From an uncultured Eubacterium sp. (GTDB lineage Bacteria > Bacillota > Clostridia > Oscillospirales > Acutalibacteraceae), in the NCBI GenBank assembly GCA_944380545.1, contig CALWHV010000007.1, positions 186,001 through 250,000 of the forward strand: a stretch of DNA of 64,000 nucleotides, given 5' to 3'. The notes below the pieces were generated by a model that made no database searches, was not told the origin of the DNA, and saw only the letters and a program-made list of their open reading frames with translations. The position numbers and the translations under genes were made by a program. Every line of letters starts with the position of its first letter. Position 1 is the first letter of the stretch. Positions 17,647 through 26,945 of this stretch are shown one piece after another.

Positions 17647-18531
17647 CTAATTCTTCTTTTTCTGAGCCTTTGCGCCGGCGATGATCTCCGTTATCTCCTG
17701 CGTTATGGCTGCCTGGCGCGCCCTGTTATACTGCACATTGAGCTGGCGCAGCATATCCGAAGCGGCGTCCGTTGCGGTCTGCATAGCCATCATTCTGGCG
17801 TTGTGCTCGCTGCAATAGGATTCTATCAGCGCGCCGTAAATGAAGCCGGCAACATAATCCGGCACTATATTGTTGAACACGGTTTGCGCATCGGGCATAA
17901 ATTCGGCGTTTTGGTAATAATCGCCCTCGCCGCGAAGCTCTATGCGCTCCGCTTTGAGCGGCAGCAGCCTTGTTGTTACGGGCTCCACCGTCATTGAATT
18001 CACCATTCTGGTGAAAACAACATAAACATCGTCAAGCTTCTTTTCCTCAAAAAGGTCAACAAGTATCTTGGCGATATGCCTTGCGCGGTTCATCGTTGGA
18101 TTCTGGGCGGTGTAATTGAAGCTGATATCAATGGGGGTATTGCGCTTTTCAAAATAATGCCTGCCCACCTGACCGACGATGAAAAGCATATTCTGCGCCT
18201 CCATAGCGGCGCTTTCCTCGGTGGATTTTATGATATTGTGGTTATACGCGCCCGCAAGCCCCTTATCGGCGGTTATAACAAGATAGCCCTTGCGCCTGTT
18301 TGCGCCGGAGCGTTCGGGGCGCATATCGAAATAATCGTTGCCCGCCTCAGGCGCAACATTCAGTATTTTGGCAAGCCCGTCCTGAATCATATAAAAGAAC
18401 GGCTCTGTGTTTTTGAGGTCGCGCCGCGCCTTTTGAAGCTTGGAGGAGGACACCATATACATCGCGTTCGTGATCTTCATAGTGTCCTTAATGGACTTCA
18501 TCCTGCCGAGTATCTCTCTTGCGTTAGCCAT
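17647..18531 (-). CDS. atpG: ATP synthase F1 gamma subunit
   Basis: A 294-residue rotor shaft. The N-terminal helix MANAREILGRMKSIKDTMKI and C-terminal helix near NRARQAAITQEITEIIAGA form the coiled coil. The middle has ITADKGLAGAYNHNI. Its ATG overlaps the end of the delta-alpha fusion by 8 bases, so translation is coupled. Confidence 0.96.
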   Translation of the reverse strand: MANAREILGRMKSIKDTMKITNAMYMVSSSKLQKARRDLKNTEPFFYMIQDGLAKILNVAPEAGNDYFDMRPERSGANRRKGYLVITADKGLAGAYNHNIIKSTEESAAMEAQNMLFIVGQVGRHYFEKRNTPIDISFNYTAQNPTMNRARHIAKILVDLFEEKKLDDVYVVFTRMVNSMTVEPVTTRLLPLKAERIELRGEGDYYQNAEFMPDAQTVFNNIVPDYVAGFIYGALIESYCSEHNARMMAMQTATDAASDMLRQLNVQYNRARQAAITQEITEIIAGAKAQKKKN

Positions 18532-20551
18532 TATATTCCTTCTCGAATCTGTCTATATCCTTAAGGATGCGCTCCTTGAGCTCATCCGAAAGGGTTTTTT
18601 CGGTTTGGATATCGTTTACCGCGTCGGCGCAGTTTTCCTCAAAATATTCAAGCAGCTTTGCCTGATATGACTTGAGCTTTTCCACCGGCACATTCACGAA
18701 TTTTCTGCCTATGGCGCCCACGAGCGTTATCACCTGCTGTGCAAGCGACATCGGGCGGCCGAGCGGCTGCTTGAGCAGCTCCATAAGCCCCTTGCCGTAA
18801 TTGAGGCCCGCCTTGGTTTCCTCGTCAAGATCCGAGGAGAACTGGGTGAACACCTCCATCTCCCTGAACTGGGCAAGGTCTACGCGCAGAGAGCCGGCGG
18901 CTTTTTTCATTGCCTTGGTCTGCGCGGCGCCGCCTACACGGGAAACGGAAAGGCCGACATTAACAGCCGGACGCTGGCCGCTGAAGAACAGATCGCTCTC
19001 AAGGAATATCTGGCCGTCCGTGATTGAAATAACATTTGTGGGAATATATGCGGAAACATCGCCCGCCTGCGTTTCTATAATCGGCAGCGCGGTTATAGAG
19101 CCGCCGCCCAGCTCATCCGAAAGACGGCTGGAACGCTCCAGCAGCCTTGAATGAAGATAGAAAACATCGCCGGGATAAGCCTCTCGTCCGGGCGAGCGCT
19201 CAAGCAGCAGCGAAAGCGCGCGGTACGCCACGGCGTGCTTGCTGAGGTCGTCGTAAACGATGAGGACATCCCTGCCGGAATACATAAAATATTCCGCAAG
19301 CGCCGTTGCGGAATACGGCGAAATATATTGAAGCGACGCGGGGTCCGCCGCGTTTGAGCACACAACGATAGTGTAGTCGAGCGCGCCGTGCTTTTGCAGC
19401 GTGCCCACAAGCTTTGCAACCGTGGAGGTCTTCTGCCCTATCGCATTATATATGCAGATGCAGTTTTTGCCCTTTTGGTTGAGTATGGTGTCAAGAGCTA
19501 TTGAGGTCTTGCCCGTCTGGCGGTCGCCGATTATAAGCTCTCTCTGCCCTCTGCCTATCGGGAACATTGAATCTATTGCAAGTATGCCGGTTTCCAGCGG
19601 CTCGCAGACGGATTTCCTGTCTACGATGGACGGGGCGGCGTTTTCAACCATACGGTAATCGTCCGCCTTTATATCGCCCTTGCCGTCTATCGGCTCGCAC
19701 AGGGCGTTAACCACTCTGCCGATGAACGCGTCGCCCACGGGAACGCCCGCCTTTCTGTGCGTGCGCTTAACGCGCGAGCCGGCGTGTATCTCGCTGTCCA
19801 GCCCGAAGAGGATGCAGCCGACGGAGGTGCGCTTGATGTCCTGCACCATACCCTTGATGCCGCTGTCGAACTGCACGATCTCGCCGTACATAACATGGTC
19901 GAGCCCGTGTATAGAGGCGATGCCGTCGCCCACGGAGATAACAGTGCCTATCTCCTCGTCCGAGGTCTCAAACTCATAGTCCCTGACCTCGCTGCGCAGA
20001 ATGGAGATAATCTCGCTGTGGGTCTCCTCCTTGGTGCGCTTTGCCTCGTCCACTATCTTTGCCTTGATGTCGTTTATCTTTGTTTTAAGGCTTCTGTCAT
20101 ACTGCTTGTTGCCCAGCTCTATGATAAAGCCGCCCAGCAGGCTCTCGTCCTTTATTATCTCTATCTCGGCGGAGCCTGCGCCGGCCTCCTTAACAACAAA
20201 ATCGCGGATGCCGTCAAGCTGCTTTTCATCCGGCGGAGTTACGCAGTAAAGCTTTGCGCGGGCAACCTTATTTTTGCTGTCCGACGCGGCGATGAACGCC
20301 TCCTTGAGCTCCTCCATCAAATCGAGCCTGCAATCCACGGCAAGCTCCTCCACAACCTCGCAGACGCAGGAGGGGAATATCTCCTCCACAACCTTTTTCT
20401 TTTCCGCAACGGTTACGGTGGGGCTCATCAGAATCTTATAAAGCTCTTTTGTTTTAAGCAGGTCCTGCGCCTTTTCAATATCGGCAACGCCGGCCTCCGA
20501 GGCAAGCAGCGTTTTGACCAATTCATCCTTTTTACGAATCATTCTCCCCAC
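18524..20551 (-). CDS. Fused ATP synthase delta-alpha polypeptide
   Basis: One 675-codon frame encodes two F1 subunits. Residues 1 to about 172 match the delta/OSCP subunit: LYKILMSPTVTVAEKKKVVEEIF in the N-terminal helical domain and the C-terminal signature DESLLGGFIIELGNKQYD, but the first 25 or so residues of a usual delta (the YAKALF helix) are missing. From about residue 178 it is a complete alpha subunit: IGTVISVGDGIASIHGL, P-loop IGDRQTGKTSIALD near residue 345, and ALPIIETQAGDVSAYIPTNV. No stop or frame break separates the parts. GTG at 20551 (AAGGAA upstream) or ATG at 20542 is the start, overlapping atpF. No other delta gene lies in the operon. F1 needs three alpha and one delta, so a permanent fusion is unexpected. 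Confidence 0.93.
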   Translation of the reverse strand: MGRMIRKKDELVKTLLASEAGVADIEKAQDLLKTKELYKILMSPTVTVAEKKKVVEEIFPSCVCEVVEELAVDCRLDLMEELKEAFIAASDSKNKVARAKLYCVTPPDEKQLDGIRDFVVKEAGAGSAEIEIIKDESLLGGFIIELGNKQYDRSLKTKINDIKAKIVDEAKRTKEETHSEIISILRSEVRDYEFETSDEEIGTVISVGDGIASIHGLDHVMYGEIVQFDSGIKGMVQDIKRTSVGCILFGLDSEIHAGSRVKRTHRKAGVPVGDAFIGRVVNALCEPIDGKGDIKADDYRMVENAAPSIVDRKSVCEPLETGILAIDSMFPIGRGQRELIIGDRQTGKTSIALDTILNQKGKNCICIYNAIGQKTSTVAKLVGTLQKHGALDYTIVVCSNAADPASLQYISPYSATALAEYFMYSGRDVLIVYDDLSKHAVAYRALSLLLERSPGREAYPGDVFYLHSRLLERSSRLSDELGGGSITALPIIETQAGDVSAYIPTNVISITDGQIFLESDLFFSGQRPAVNVGLSVSRVGGAAQTKAMKKAAGSLRVDLAQFREMEVFTQFSSDLDEETKAGLNYGKGLMELLKQPLGRPMSLAQQVITLVGAIGRKFVNVPVEKLKSYQAKLLEYFEENCADAVNDIQTEKTLSDELKERILKDIDRFEKEYNG

Positions 20552-21023
20552 TGCTTTCCTTCAGAAATTCATCAAAAATCGCGCTGTTGTCGTTTGCGCT
20601 TATATTTGCGCCCACAACCTTTTCGGCAGCCGCCATCGCAAGGGAGGCGATATCCTCTCTGGCGTTTTGCCTTGCCTTTTCGCTTTCGGCCTCTATCTGC
20701 TTTTGGGCGGTCTCCTTCATTTTGGCAACATCCTCGCCCGCGCGGTCGATAATGCGCGAATATTCCGTTTTTGCGCTCTCGCGCGCTTCGGCAAGTATGC
20801 GCTGCGATTCGTCGTCGGCGCCCTGAAGCTTGTCCTCATACTGCTTTTTGAGCTCAAGTGCTTCGTTTTTGGCGCTGTCCGCCTCTTCAAACTGCTTGTT
20901 TATCATCTCTTTGCGCTTATTCATCACCTTTAGGATGGGCTTGAAGAGAAATCTTCTCATCAAAAAGTAAAAGATGACGAGATTTATAAGCGTGAAAAGA
21001 ATATTCCAGTCAAATTTAAGCAT
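20532..21023 (-). CDS. atpF: ATP synthase F0 b subunit
   Basis: A 163-residue peripheral-stalk subunit with one N-terminal membrane helix (about residues 8-28) and a long charged helix starting near KPILKVMNKRKEMINKQFEEA. It links the a subunit to F1 via delta, here the delta part of the fusion. ATG at 21023 preferred over TTG at 21026; the end overlaps the fusion gene start. Confidence 0.94.
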   Translation of the reverse strand: MLKFDWNILFTLINLVIFYFLMRRFLFKPILKVMNKRKEMINKQFEEADSAKNEALELKKQYEDKLQGADDESQRILAEARESAKTEYSRIIDRAGEDVAKMKETAQKQIEAESEKARQNAREDIASLAMAAAEKVVGANISANDNSAIFDEFLKESSGENDS

Positions 21024-21042
21024 CAACCGTTATCCTTTCAAA

Positions 21043-21282
<240 letters not shown>

Positions 21283-21327
21283 TCATAATGATTTAGTGTT
21301 TTTATGTTTTAAGCTGCGGCCGCGCCG

Positions 21328-22041
21328 CTATTCTTCCACGGCCTCGTTTATATACATCGCCGTGAGGAACACAAATATATACGCCTGCAAAAATCCGTCA
21401 AACAAATCAAAATACAGGCTGAACGCAAGTGAAACGCCTATCTTGAAAAAGATGATGCTCTTCAGCAGCTCCATAATTATGAACGCGCCGATAACATTGC
21501 CGAAAAGACGCATACAAAGCGAAAGCGGCTTGATGATTATCTCAAGAATATTTATCGGCGTAACTATGGCGACCGGCTTTGCAAACGACTTTAAATGGCC
21601 GCCGAGCCCTTTTTCTCTGATTCCGGCGATCTCCACAAGAATAATGCTTGTAAGCGCCATTGCGGCGGTATCCTGCATACTTTTGGTGGGCGGCTTAAAG
21701 CCCAGAATCCCTATCATATTGCACGCGCCGATGAATATCGCGGTGCTCATAAGCCACGGGGCGTATTTTGCGCCCTTTTCGCCCAGAACCCCATTAAAGA
21801 AATTCATCATCTTATCCATACAAACCTCAAGTATCTGCTGGCGCTTGGATATTTCGCCGCTGACCTTAAGATTGCGCGTAAGGATAATCGCAAGCACCGT
21901 AAGCGCCGCCATGATTATCCAGGAAACCACCGTGGTTTCGTCCACGGATATATTTGTGCCCGGAACAGTAAAGACCGTTTGAATCTCAAGCTGCTCAAGC
22001 AGCTCCTCTTTAAGGTCCATATTGACGGGCAACATTTCCAT
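21328..22041 (-). CDS. atpB: ATP synthase F0 a subunit
   Basis: A 237-residue stator channel subunit with about six membrane helices. The essential Arg lies in KPLSLCMRLFGNVIGA in the second half, and the last helices include FDGFLQAYIFVFLTAMYI. ATG at 22041 follows AGGGGG by 5 bases; GTG at 22047 is too close to it. First gene of the operon; no atpI precedes it. Confidence 0.94.
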   Translation of the reverse strand: MEMLPVNMDLKEELLEQLEIQTVFTVPGTNISVDETTVVSWIIMAALTVLAIILTRNLKVSGEISKRQQILEVCMDKMMNFFNGVLGEKGAKYAPWLMSTAIFIGACNMIGILGFKPPTKSMQDTAAMALTSIILVEIAGIREKGLGGHLKSFAKPVAIVTPINILEIIIKPLSLCMRLFGNVIGAFIIMELLKSIIFFKIGVSLAFSLYFDLFDGFLQAYIFVFLTAMYINEAVEE

Positions 22042-22071
22042 AAGCACGCCCCCTTATATAAATTCACGCTC

Positions 22072-22099
22072 ATTATAGCACTTCATTTTCAATTTGCAA
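22072..22099 (-). promoter_or_regulatory. Promoter of the atp operon
   Basis: TTGCAA (22094-22099), a 16-base spacer and TATAAT (22072-22077) on the minus strand, about 25 bases before the likely atpB ribosome site. Confidence 0.75.
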
Positions 22100-22175
22100 C
22101 AGTTTGCCGGAAAATTAAGCTCTTTTGTATAAAAATAATTCTTGCTTTTACGCCTTTTTTTATCAAAATGTTATA

Positions 22176-22204
22176 TTTACATAACAGGGGCGATGGTTTA
22201 TAAT
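22176..22204 (+). promoter_or_regulatory. Promoter of proS
   Basis: TTTACA (22176-22181), 17 bases, TATAAT (22199-22204); leader of about 48 bases to the proS ATG. No T-box specifier structure is evident in so short a leader. Confidence 0.8.
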
Positions 22205-22258
22205 ATCTTTGGATTAAGAATATATTATATATAGAAATCTGTTATTAAAGGAGTTATT

Positions 22259-23701
22259 ATGGCTAAAGAGCAGAAAAAGATGGTGGATGACATCACTTCA
22301 ATGGACGAGGACTTTGCCAAATGGTACACCGACATCTGCAAAAAAGCGGAGCTGATAGAATACACGAGCGTTAAGGGCTGTATGGTTATACGCCCCTACG
22401 GCTACGCCATATGGGAAAACATACAGAGGATACTTGACGGTATGTTCAAGGAAACGGGTCACCAGAATGTGTGCATGCCGATGTTTATTCCGGAGAGCCT
22501 GCTGCAAAAGGAGAAGGACCATGTGGAGGGCTTTGCGCCCGAATGTGCGTGGGTAACGATGGGCGGCAGCGAAAAGCTGGAGGAGCGCCTTTGCGTGCGC
22601 CCCACATCCGAAACGCTGTTTTGCGAGCATTTCAAGAACATAGTTCATTCTTACCGCGACCTGCCGAAGCTCTACAACCAATGGGTGTCCGTTGTACGCT
22701 GGGAAAAAACAACAAGGCCCTTCCTGCGCTCAAGGGAATTTCTGTGGCAGGAGGGTCATACCCTTCACGCCACCGAGGAAGAGGCGATTGAGGAAACGGA
22801 GCGTATGCTCAATGTTTACACCGAATTCTGCCAGAAATATCTTGCAATGCCCGTTGTTCAGGGTATGAAGACGGACAGCGATAAATTTGCCGGAGCGGAG
22901 CGCACCTACTGCATAGAGGCGCTTATGCACGACGGCAAGGCGCTTCAGGCGGGCACGAGCCACTATTTCGGCGACGGCTTCGCAAGGGCGTTTGACATTC
23001 AGTTTGCAGACAAGGAAAACCGGCTGCAATACCCGTTCCAGACCTCCTGGGGTATGACCACACGCCTTATAGGAGCGATAATAATGACGCACGGCGACAA
23101 CAACGGCCTTGTGCTTCCGCCCGCCGTGGCGCCGGTTCAGGTTATGGTTGTGCCCGTTGCCCAGCACAAGCAGGGCGTGCTTGAAAAGGCGCGCGAGGTT
23201 TGCGACAGGCTTAAGAAGATCTGCCGCGCGGACATTGACGATTCCGAGAACACGCCCGGCTGGAAATTTGCTGAATACGAGATGAAGGGCGTGCCGGTAA
23301 GGCTTGAGATAGGCCCTAAGGACATTGAAAACAACCAGTGCGTTATAGTTACGCGCCACAACAGGGAAAAGACCTTTGCACCGCTTGACTCGCTTGAAGA
23401 GATCATCAAGCAGAAGCTTCAGGAGGTTCGCGACGGACTTTACGAGGCGGCGCTTGAAAACAGGGAAAGGCGCACCTACGCCTGCAAAACCACGGACGAG
23501 ATAACAAAGGTGCTTGAGGAAAAGGGCGACGGCTTTGTTAAGGCGATGTGGTGCGGAGACCCCGAATGTGAGGAAAAGGTGAAGGAGCTTACGGGAGTGG
23601 GCTCAAGATGCATACCGGTTGAGCAGGAGCATATCTCGGACACCTGCGTTTGCTGCGGCAAGCCGGCAAAGGCGATGCTCTACTGGGGCAAGGCATATTG
23701 A
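22259..23701 (+). CDS. proS: Prolyl-tRNA synthetase, archaeal/eukaryal type (no editing insertion)
   Basis: A 480-residue class II synthetase that charges tRNA-Pro. Motif 2 is seen in [26 protein letters not shown] near residue 160, and motif 3 in [19 protein letters not shown] near residue 270. The anticodon-binding domain follows, then a C-terminal domain with Cys pairs CGDPECE and CVCCGKPA. The bacterial editing INS domain is absent, which marks the ProS-type-3 lineage common in Clostridia. ATG at 22259 has AAAGGAG 6 bases upstream. Confidence 0.96.
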   Translation: MAKEQKKMVDDITSMDEDFAKWYTDICKKAELIEYTSVKGCMVIRPYGYAIWENIQRILDGMFKETGHQNVCMPMFIPESLLQKEKDHVEGFAPECAWVTMGGSEKLEERLCVRPTSETLFCEHFKNIVHSYRDLPKLYNQWVSVVRWEKTTRPFLRSREFLWQEGHTLHATEEEAIEETERMLNVYTEFCQKYLAMPVVQGMKTDSDKFAGAERTYCIEALMHDGKALQAGTSHYFGDGFARAFDIQFADKENRLQYPFQTSWGMTTRLIGAIIMTHGDNNGLVLPPAVAPVQVMVVPVAQHKQGVLEKAREVCDRLKKICRADIDDSENTPGWKFAEYEMKGVPVRLEIGPKDIENNQCVIVTRHNREKTFAPLDSLEEIIKQKLQEVRDGLYEAALENRERRTYACKTTDEITKVLEEKGDGFVKAMWCGDPECEEKVKELTGVGSRCIPVEQEHISDTCVCCGKPAKAMLYWGKAY

Positions 23702-23745
23702 TAAGATAAAGCAATAAACTTTAAGGCATTTTCGGAGGTGCTAAT

Positions 23746-24762
23746 ATGGCAGTGCTTGTTACGGGCGGCGCCGGATATATCGGCAGCCACACCTGCGTTG
23801 AGCTGCTCAACGCGGGAAAGGATATTGTTATAATAGATAATTTCTACAACTGCAAAAAATCGAGCCTTGACAGAATAAGGGCGCTTGTGGACAGGGATTT
23901 CAAATTCTACGAGTGCGATATAAGGGATCGCGAGGGGCTTGACGCGATATTCAAAAAGGAAAAGATAGATTCCGTTATCCATTTTGCCGGCCTTAAAGCG
24001 GTGGGCGAAAGCGTTCACAAGCCGCTTGAATATTTTGACAACAATGTTAACGGCACGCTTGTGCTGCTTGATGTTATGAGGAAAAACGGCTGCAAAAAGA
24101 TCGTTTTCTCCTCCTCCGCCACGGTTTACGGGATGAACAACATCTCGCCGCTTACGGAGGATATGGAGGTTGGCGGAGTTACCAACCCCTACGGCAGAAC
24201 GAAATATATGATAGAGTGCATCCTTAAGGACCTCTACGCCTCGGACAACGCCTGGTCCATCTGCCTGCTGCGCTATTTCAACCCCATCGGCGCACACAAG
24301 AGCGGCACTATGGGCGAGGACCCGAACGGGATCCCGAACAACCTGATGCCCTATATCACCCAGGTGGCGATAGGCAAACGCGAATATCTGAATGTTTGGG
24401 GCGATGATTACGACACGCCCGACGGCACCGGAGTGCGTGACTACATCCATGTTGTTGATCTTGCACTCGGCCACATAAAGGCGGTTGAAAAGGCCGAAAA
24501 GGAAGAGGGTCTGTTCATCTACAACCTCGGCACCGGCAAGGGCTACAGCGTGCTTGATGTGGTTAAGGCGTTTGAAAAGGCATCGGGCATAACGGTGCCG
24601 TATAAAATCGGGCCGAGGCGCGACGGCGATATAGCCACCTGCTATTCGGACCCGTCAAAGGCATACCGCGAGCTTGGCTGGAAGGCGCAGCGCGACATTG
24701 AGGAGATGTGCGAGGACAGCTGGCGCTGGCAAAAGCAGAACCCCAACGGCTATCCCGGCTGA
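23746..24762 (+). CDS. galE: UDP-glucose 4-epimerase
   Basis: A 338-residue extended short-chain dehydrogenase that interconverts UDP-glucose and UDP-galactose with bound NAD. The Rossmann motif GGAGYIGSHTCVEL is at residues 7-20, catalytic Ser in FSSSATVYG and Tyr-x3-Lys in NPYGRTKYM. ATG follows CGGAGG and lies 44 bases after proS, so it may be co-transcribed. It supplies UDP-galactose for glycans such as those of the left-edge operon. Confidence 0.96.
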   Translation: MAVLVTGGAGYIGSHTCVELLNAGKDIVIIDNFYNCKKSSLDRIRALVDRDFKFYECDIRDREGLDAIFKKEKIDSVIHFAGLKAVGESVHKPLEYFDNNVNGTLVLLDVMRKNGCKKIVFSSSATVYGMNNISPLTEDMEVGGVTNPYGRTKYMIECILKDLYASDNAWSICLLRYFNPIGAHKSGTMGEDPNGIPNNLMPYITQVAIGKREYLNVWGDDYDTPDGTGVRDYIHVVDLALGHIKAVEKAEKEEGLFIYNLGTGKGYSVLDVVKAFEKASGITVPYKIGPRRDGDIATCYSDPSKAYRELGWKAQRDIEEMCEDSWRWQKQNPNGYPG

Positions 24763-24927
24763 AGCTCTCTGCCCGCGCGGGAGAAGGAGTGCCGCGTTAA
24801 AAAGCCCGCGGGCAAAACGGCGGCGCTGCTGCTGGCAAGAAAGCTAAAGATCAAAACGATCGATTTTTGCAAATGGATATGGAACGAGTGCAAGGACTGG
24901 CACACGCTGGCTCTGCTTCTGGCGGTT

Positions 24928-25155
24928 GTGGCGCTGATGTATACGCCCGTTTGGGGCGGCTACCTGCTGCATATACTGTTCGGAATAAAATGGGGCAGCG
25001 TGGTGGCAACGGCATATATGGCGTTTTGGGCAGGTCCGTTCACACCGTTTTTCCCGCTTTGCATAGCGATAACCTTTGCAATAAAAAAGCTTTTGGAAAA
25101 GGCGGGCATATGGCGCGTTAAGCCGAAAAACAAACAAGAAAAGGAGCCGGATTGA
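24928..25155 (+). CDS. Small conserved-looking membrane protein with unclear start
   Basis: The frame encodes two or three hydrophobic segments (LLLAVVALMYTPVWGGYLL, AYMAFWAGPFTPFFPLCIAI) and a Lys-rich tail. GTG at 24928 and ATG at 24937 are the only conventional starts, but both fall inside the first membrane helix. The same frame stays open upstream to the galE stop and reads KKPAGKTAALLLARKLKIKT, a plausible N-terminus. A good ribosome site (GAGAAGGAG, 24781-24789) lies 6 bases before GTT AAA AAG at 24796, where a start codon would be expected. Either GTT replaces an original ATG/GTG or the real start is non-canonical. Function unknown. Confidence 0.6.
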   Translation: MALMYTPVWGGYLLHILFGIKWGSVVATAYMAFWAGPFTPFFPLCIAITFAIKKLLEKAGIWRVKPKNKQEKEPD

Positions 25156-25172
25156 CCGGCTCCTTTATTTTA
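25140..25172. terminator. Bidirectional intrinsic terminator
   Basis: A perfect 10-bp stem (25141-25150 with 25156-25165, loop of 5) with T-rich sequence after it on both strands; it overlaps the stop of the small membrane protein and ends the convergent symporter gene. Confidence 0.9.
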
Positions 25173-25189
25173 TCTTTTATTGAACTGAA

Positions 25190-26728
25190 TCAGCCCTCGA
25201 TATGGCCGCGCTTTTCAATAAGCTCGTTGAGGATCCTGGTGTGCTCCTTATCGCTGAGCGCGTATTTGAGCGTGGGAAGCGCGGAGAGCACCATACCTAT
25301 GGCGATGGGCACGGAGATGAGGAAGAACATTATCATGGCGTATTTGCCGTCGTTATAGGTAACGAAGCTTGCGCCGTTTTTGAGCGCCTCGTTCATCGTG
25401 GCGATATTCGTATCCGAGAAGCCCACAACAGCGTATGCGGCGGACTGGATAAGAGCAGCGATACCGCCGGCAAGCTTTGTGATAAAGCTCTGGCCGGAGA
25501 AGAAGATGCCGTCCGGACGGATGCCGGTGTGGTATTCCTCATAATCCACGCAGTCTGCAATCATAACGGACTGCATTACATTGATGCCGCCCATAGCGAA
25601 GCTTGCAAGCAGGAGCAGGACGCCCGCAACGATTACCCAGCCGATGGTGGTGAGATTGCCGTCTGCAAGGAAATAGGCTACTATAAGCAGGAAGAAAGGA
25701 ACTGCGCCGCCTATTGAAAGAGCGTTATAAATCGTTTTGTTTTCAAATTTTTTGGAGAGGATTGGAGTTACCGCCATAGCGATGAACTGGCCGGCGAAAA
25801 CGCCCACGGCGATGATTGCGATATTTGCAAGCATTACCCAGTTGATGCCGTCTGCAAAGATATTCATAAAGTCGCCGTTTGCATAATAATAGGTGACGAA
25901 CGACATAGCGACGAGCATAAGAAGCTGAATCGGGCTTCTGAGTATACCGGAGATAAGTATCTGGCGGAAGGGCTTGCAGGTCCACATAATCTTGAAGTTT
26001 TCCTTCATCGTGCGGCGCTCTTCCGAGCTCTTTACCTTTTCGCGCGTGCCTACGCCGGCAAGCTCAAACAGGATGGTGCTTATAACCGTGAGAACAACAA
26101 CGGTGAGGATCCAGCCGTATTTATTGGCTGTGTCAAGGTCGTAGCCCTTGCCGGTGAACACGCTGGAAACCACCTGCGCAACCTGAACAACAAGCACGCC
26201 GATACCGCCCACGCCTGCCGCCATACGGGCAAGGCCGAGGAGCTGGCTTCTTTGGTTTTGATCCTCCGTCATAAGAGAGGTGATGCCCCAAAGCGGGATA
26301 TCGCCTACGGTGAAGGACATACCCCAAAGGATGTAAGAAATAGCCGCCCACGCGATGATAAGGCCGCGCTGAACGCCGGAAGTGGCGTCAACATAGTTGC
26401 CGTTTACGAAGCACAGGATGGTGATGATGCCGATTATCGGCGGAGCGAACATAAGATACGGGCGGCATTTGCCCCATTTGCTCTTTGTTCTGTCCACTAT
26501 CGTGCCCATCATCGGGTCGTTGATAGCGTCCCACACTCTGGCAACGGTAACGATAACGCCGATAGCCGCAACGGGGATGTAAATTACATACTGAAGATAA
26601 TAGCTTACAAGTCCGGTGGCGATGATATTATATATCATATTCTGACCGAACATACCGGCGAGGTACATATTACGCTCTTTCGGCGTATATGTGCTCAATC
26701 TGCTGTTTTCTGGCTTGTTTTTACCCAT
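25190..26728 (-). CDS. Glycoside-pentoside-hexuronide (GPH) family sugar:cation symporter
   Basis: A 512-residue MFS-type transporter with about twelve membrane helices, of the MelB/XynP/UidB family. The N-terminal half has YVIYIPVAAIGVIVTVARVWDAINDPMMGTIVDRTKSKWGKCRPY, containing the family's cation-site Asp pair and the D-R-T-K loop (quoted here only as WDAINDPMMG and DRTKSKWGKCRPY). ATG at 26728 (AGAGGTG upstream) is preferred over 26761. It has its own promoter and a shared terminator. Substrate is probably a di- or oligosaccharide or glycoside; proximity to galE and a GH127 gene is suggestive only. Confidence 0.9.
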   Translation of the reverse strand: MGKNKPENSRLSTYTPKERNMYLAGMFGQNMIYNIIATGLVSYYLQYVIYIPVAAIGVIVTVARVWDAINDPMMGTIVDRTKSKWGKCRPYLMFAPPIIGIITILCFVNGNYVDATSGVQRGLIIAWAAISYILWGMSFTVGDIPLWGITSLMTEDQNQRSQLLGLARMAAGVGGIGVLVVQVAQVVSSVFTGKGYDLDTANKYGWILTVVVLTVISTILFELAGVGTREKVKSSEERRTMKENFKIMWTCKPFRQILISGILRSPIQLLMLVAMSFVTYYYANGDFMNIFADGINWVMLANIAIIAVGVFAGQFIAMAVTPILSKKFENKTIYNALSIGGAVPFFLLIVAYFLADGNLTTIGWVIVAGVLLLLASFAMGGINVMQSVMIADCVDYEEYHTGIRPDGIFFSGQSFITKLAGGIAALIQSAAYAVVGFSDTNIATMNEALKNGASFVTYNDGKYAMIMFFLISVPIAIGMVLSALPTLKYALSDKEHTRILNELIEKRGHIEG

Positions 26729-26815
26729 GGCACACCTCTTGAAAAACGAACGCCGCCCCATTTGCTTTGACCTTGCGGCGGCTTGTTTTCCCTTTCTATA
26801 TTTTTACCATATAGT

Positions 26816-26844
26816 ATTATAACAGTTTATAAAAGCTAAAACAA
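26816..26844 (-). promoter_or_regulatory. Promoter of the GPH symporter gene
   Basis: TTGTTT (26839-26844), 17 bases, TATAAT (26816-26821) on the minus strand; leader of about 80 bases. Confidence 0.7.
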
Positions 26845-26892
26845 TTATGAAAAGCGCACAAATATAAAAGGCGTTTGATGTGTAATATGACG

Positions 26893-26928
26893 AAAAAACG
26901 CCGCGGCAGAATCAGCTGCCGTCGGCGC
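26893..26928 (-). terminator. Intrinsic terminator of the pyridoxal-salvage operon
   Basis: Imperfect GC-rich stem (26899-26909 with 26916-26927) followed on the minus strand by six T, just after the radical SAM stop. Confidence 0.85.
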
Positions 26929-26945
26929 TTATTAAGCTCTGTATT

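Noticed and set aside
19757..20752. Plus-strand frame of 331 codons over the alpha/delta fusion and atpF
   Set aside because: Antisense to conserved ATP synthase genes; no start signal and no family match.
22205..22258. Possible T-box riboswitch before proS
   Set aside because: The leader is only about 50 bases; there is no room for a stem I with specifier loop or an antiterminator.
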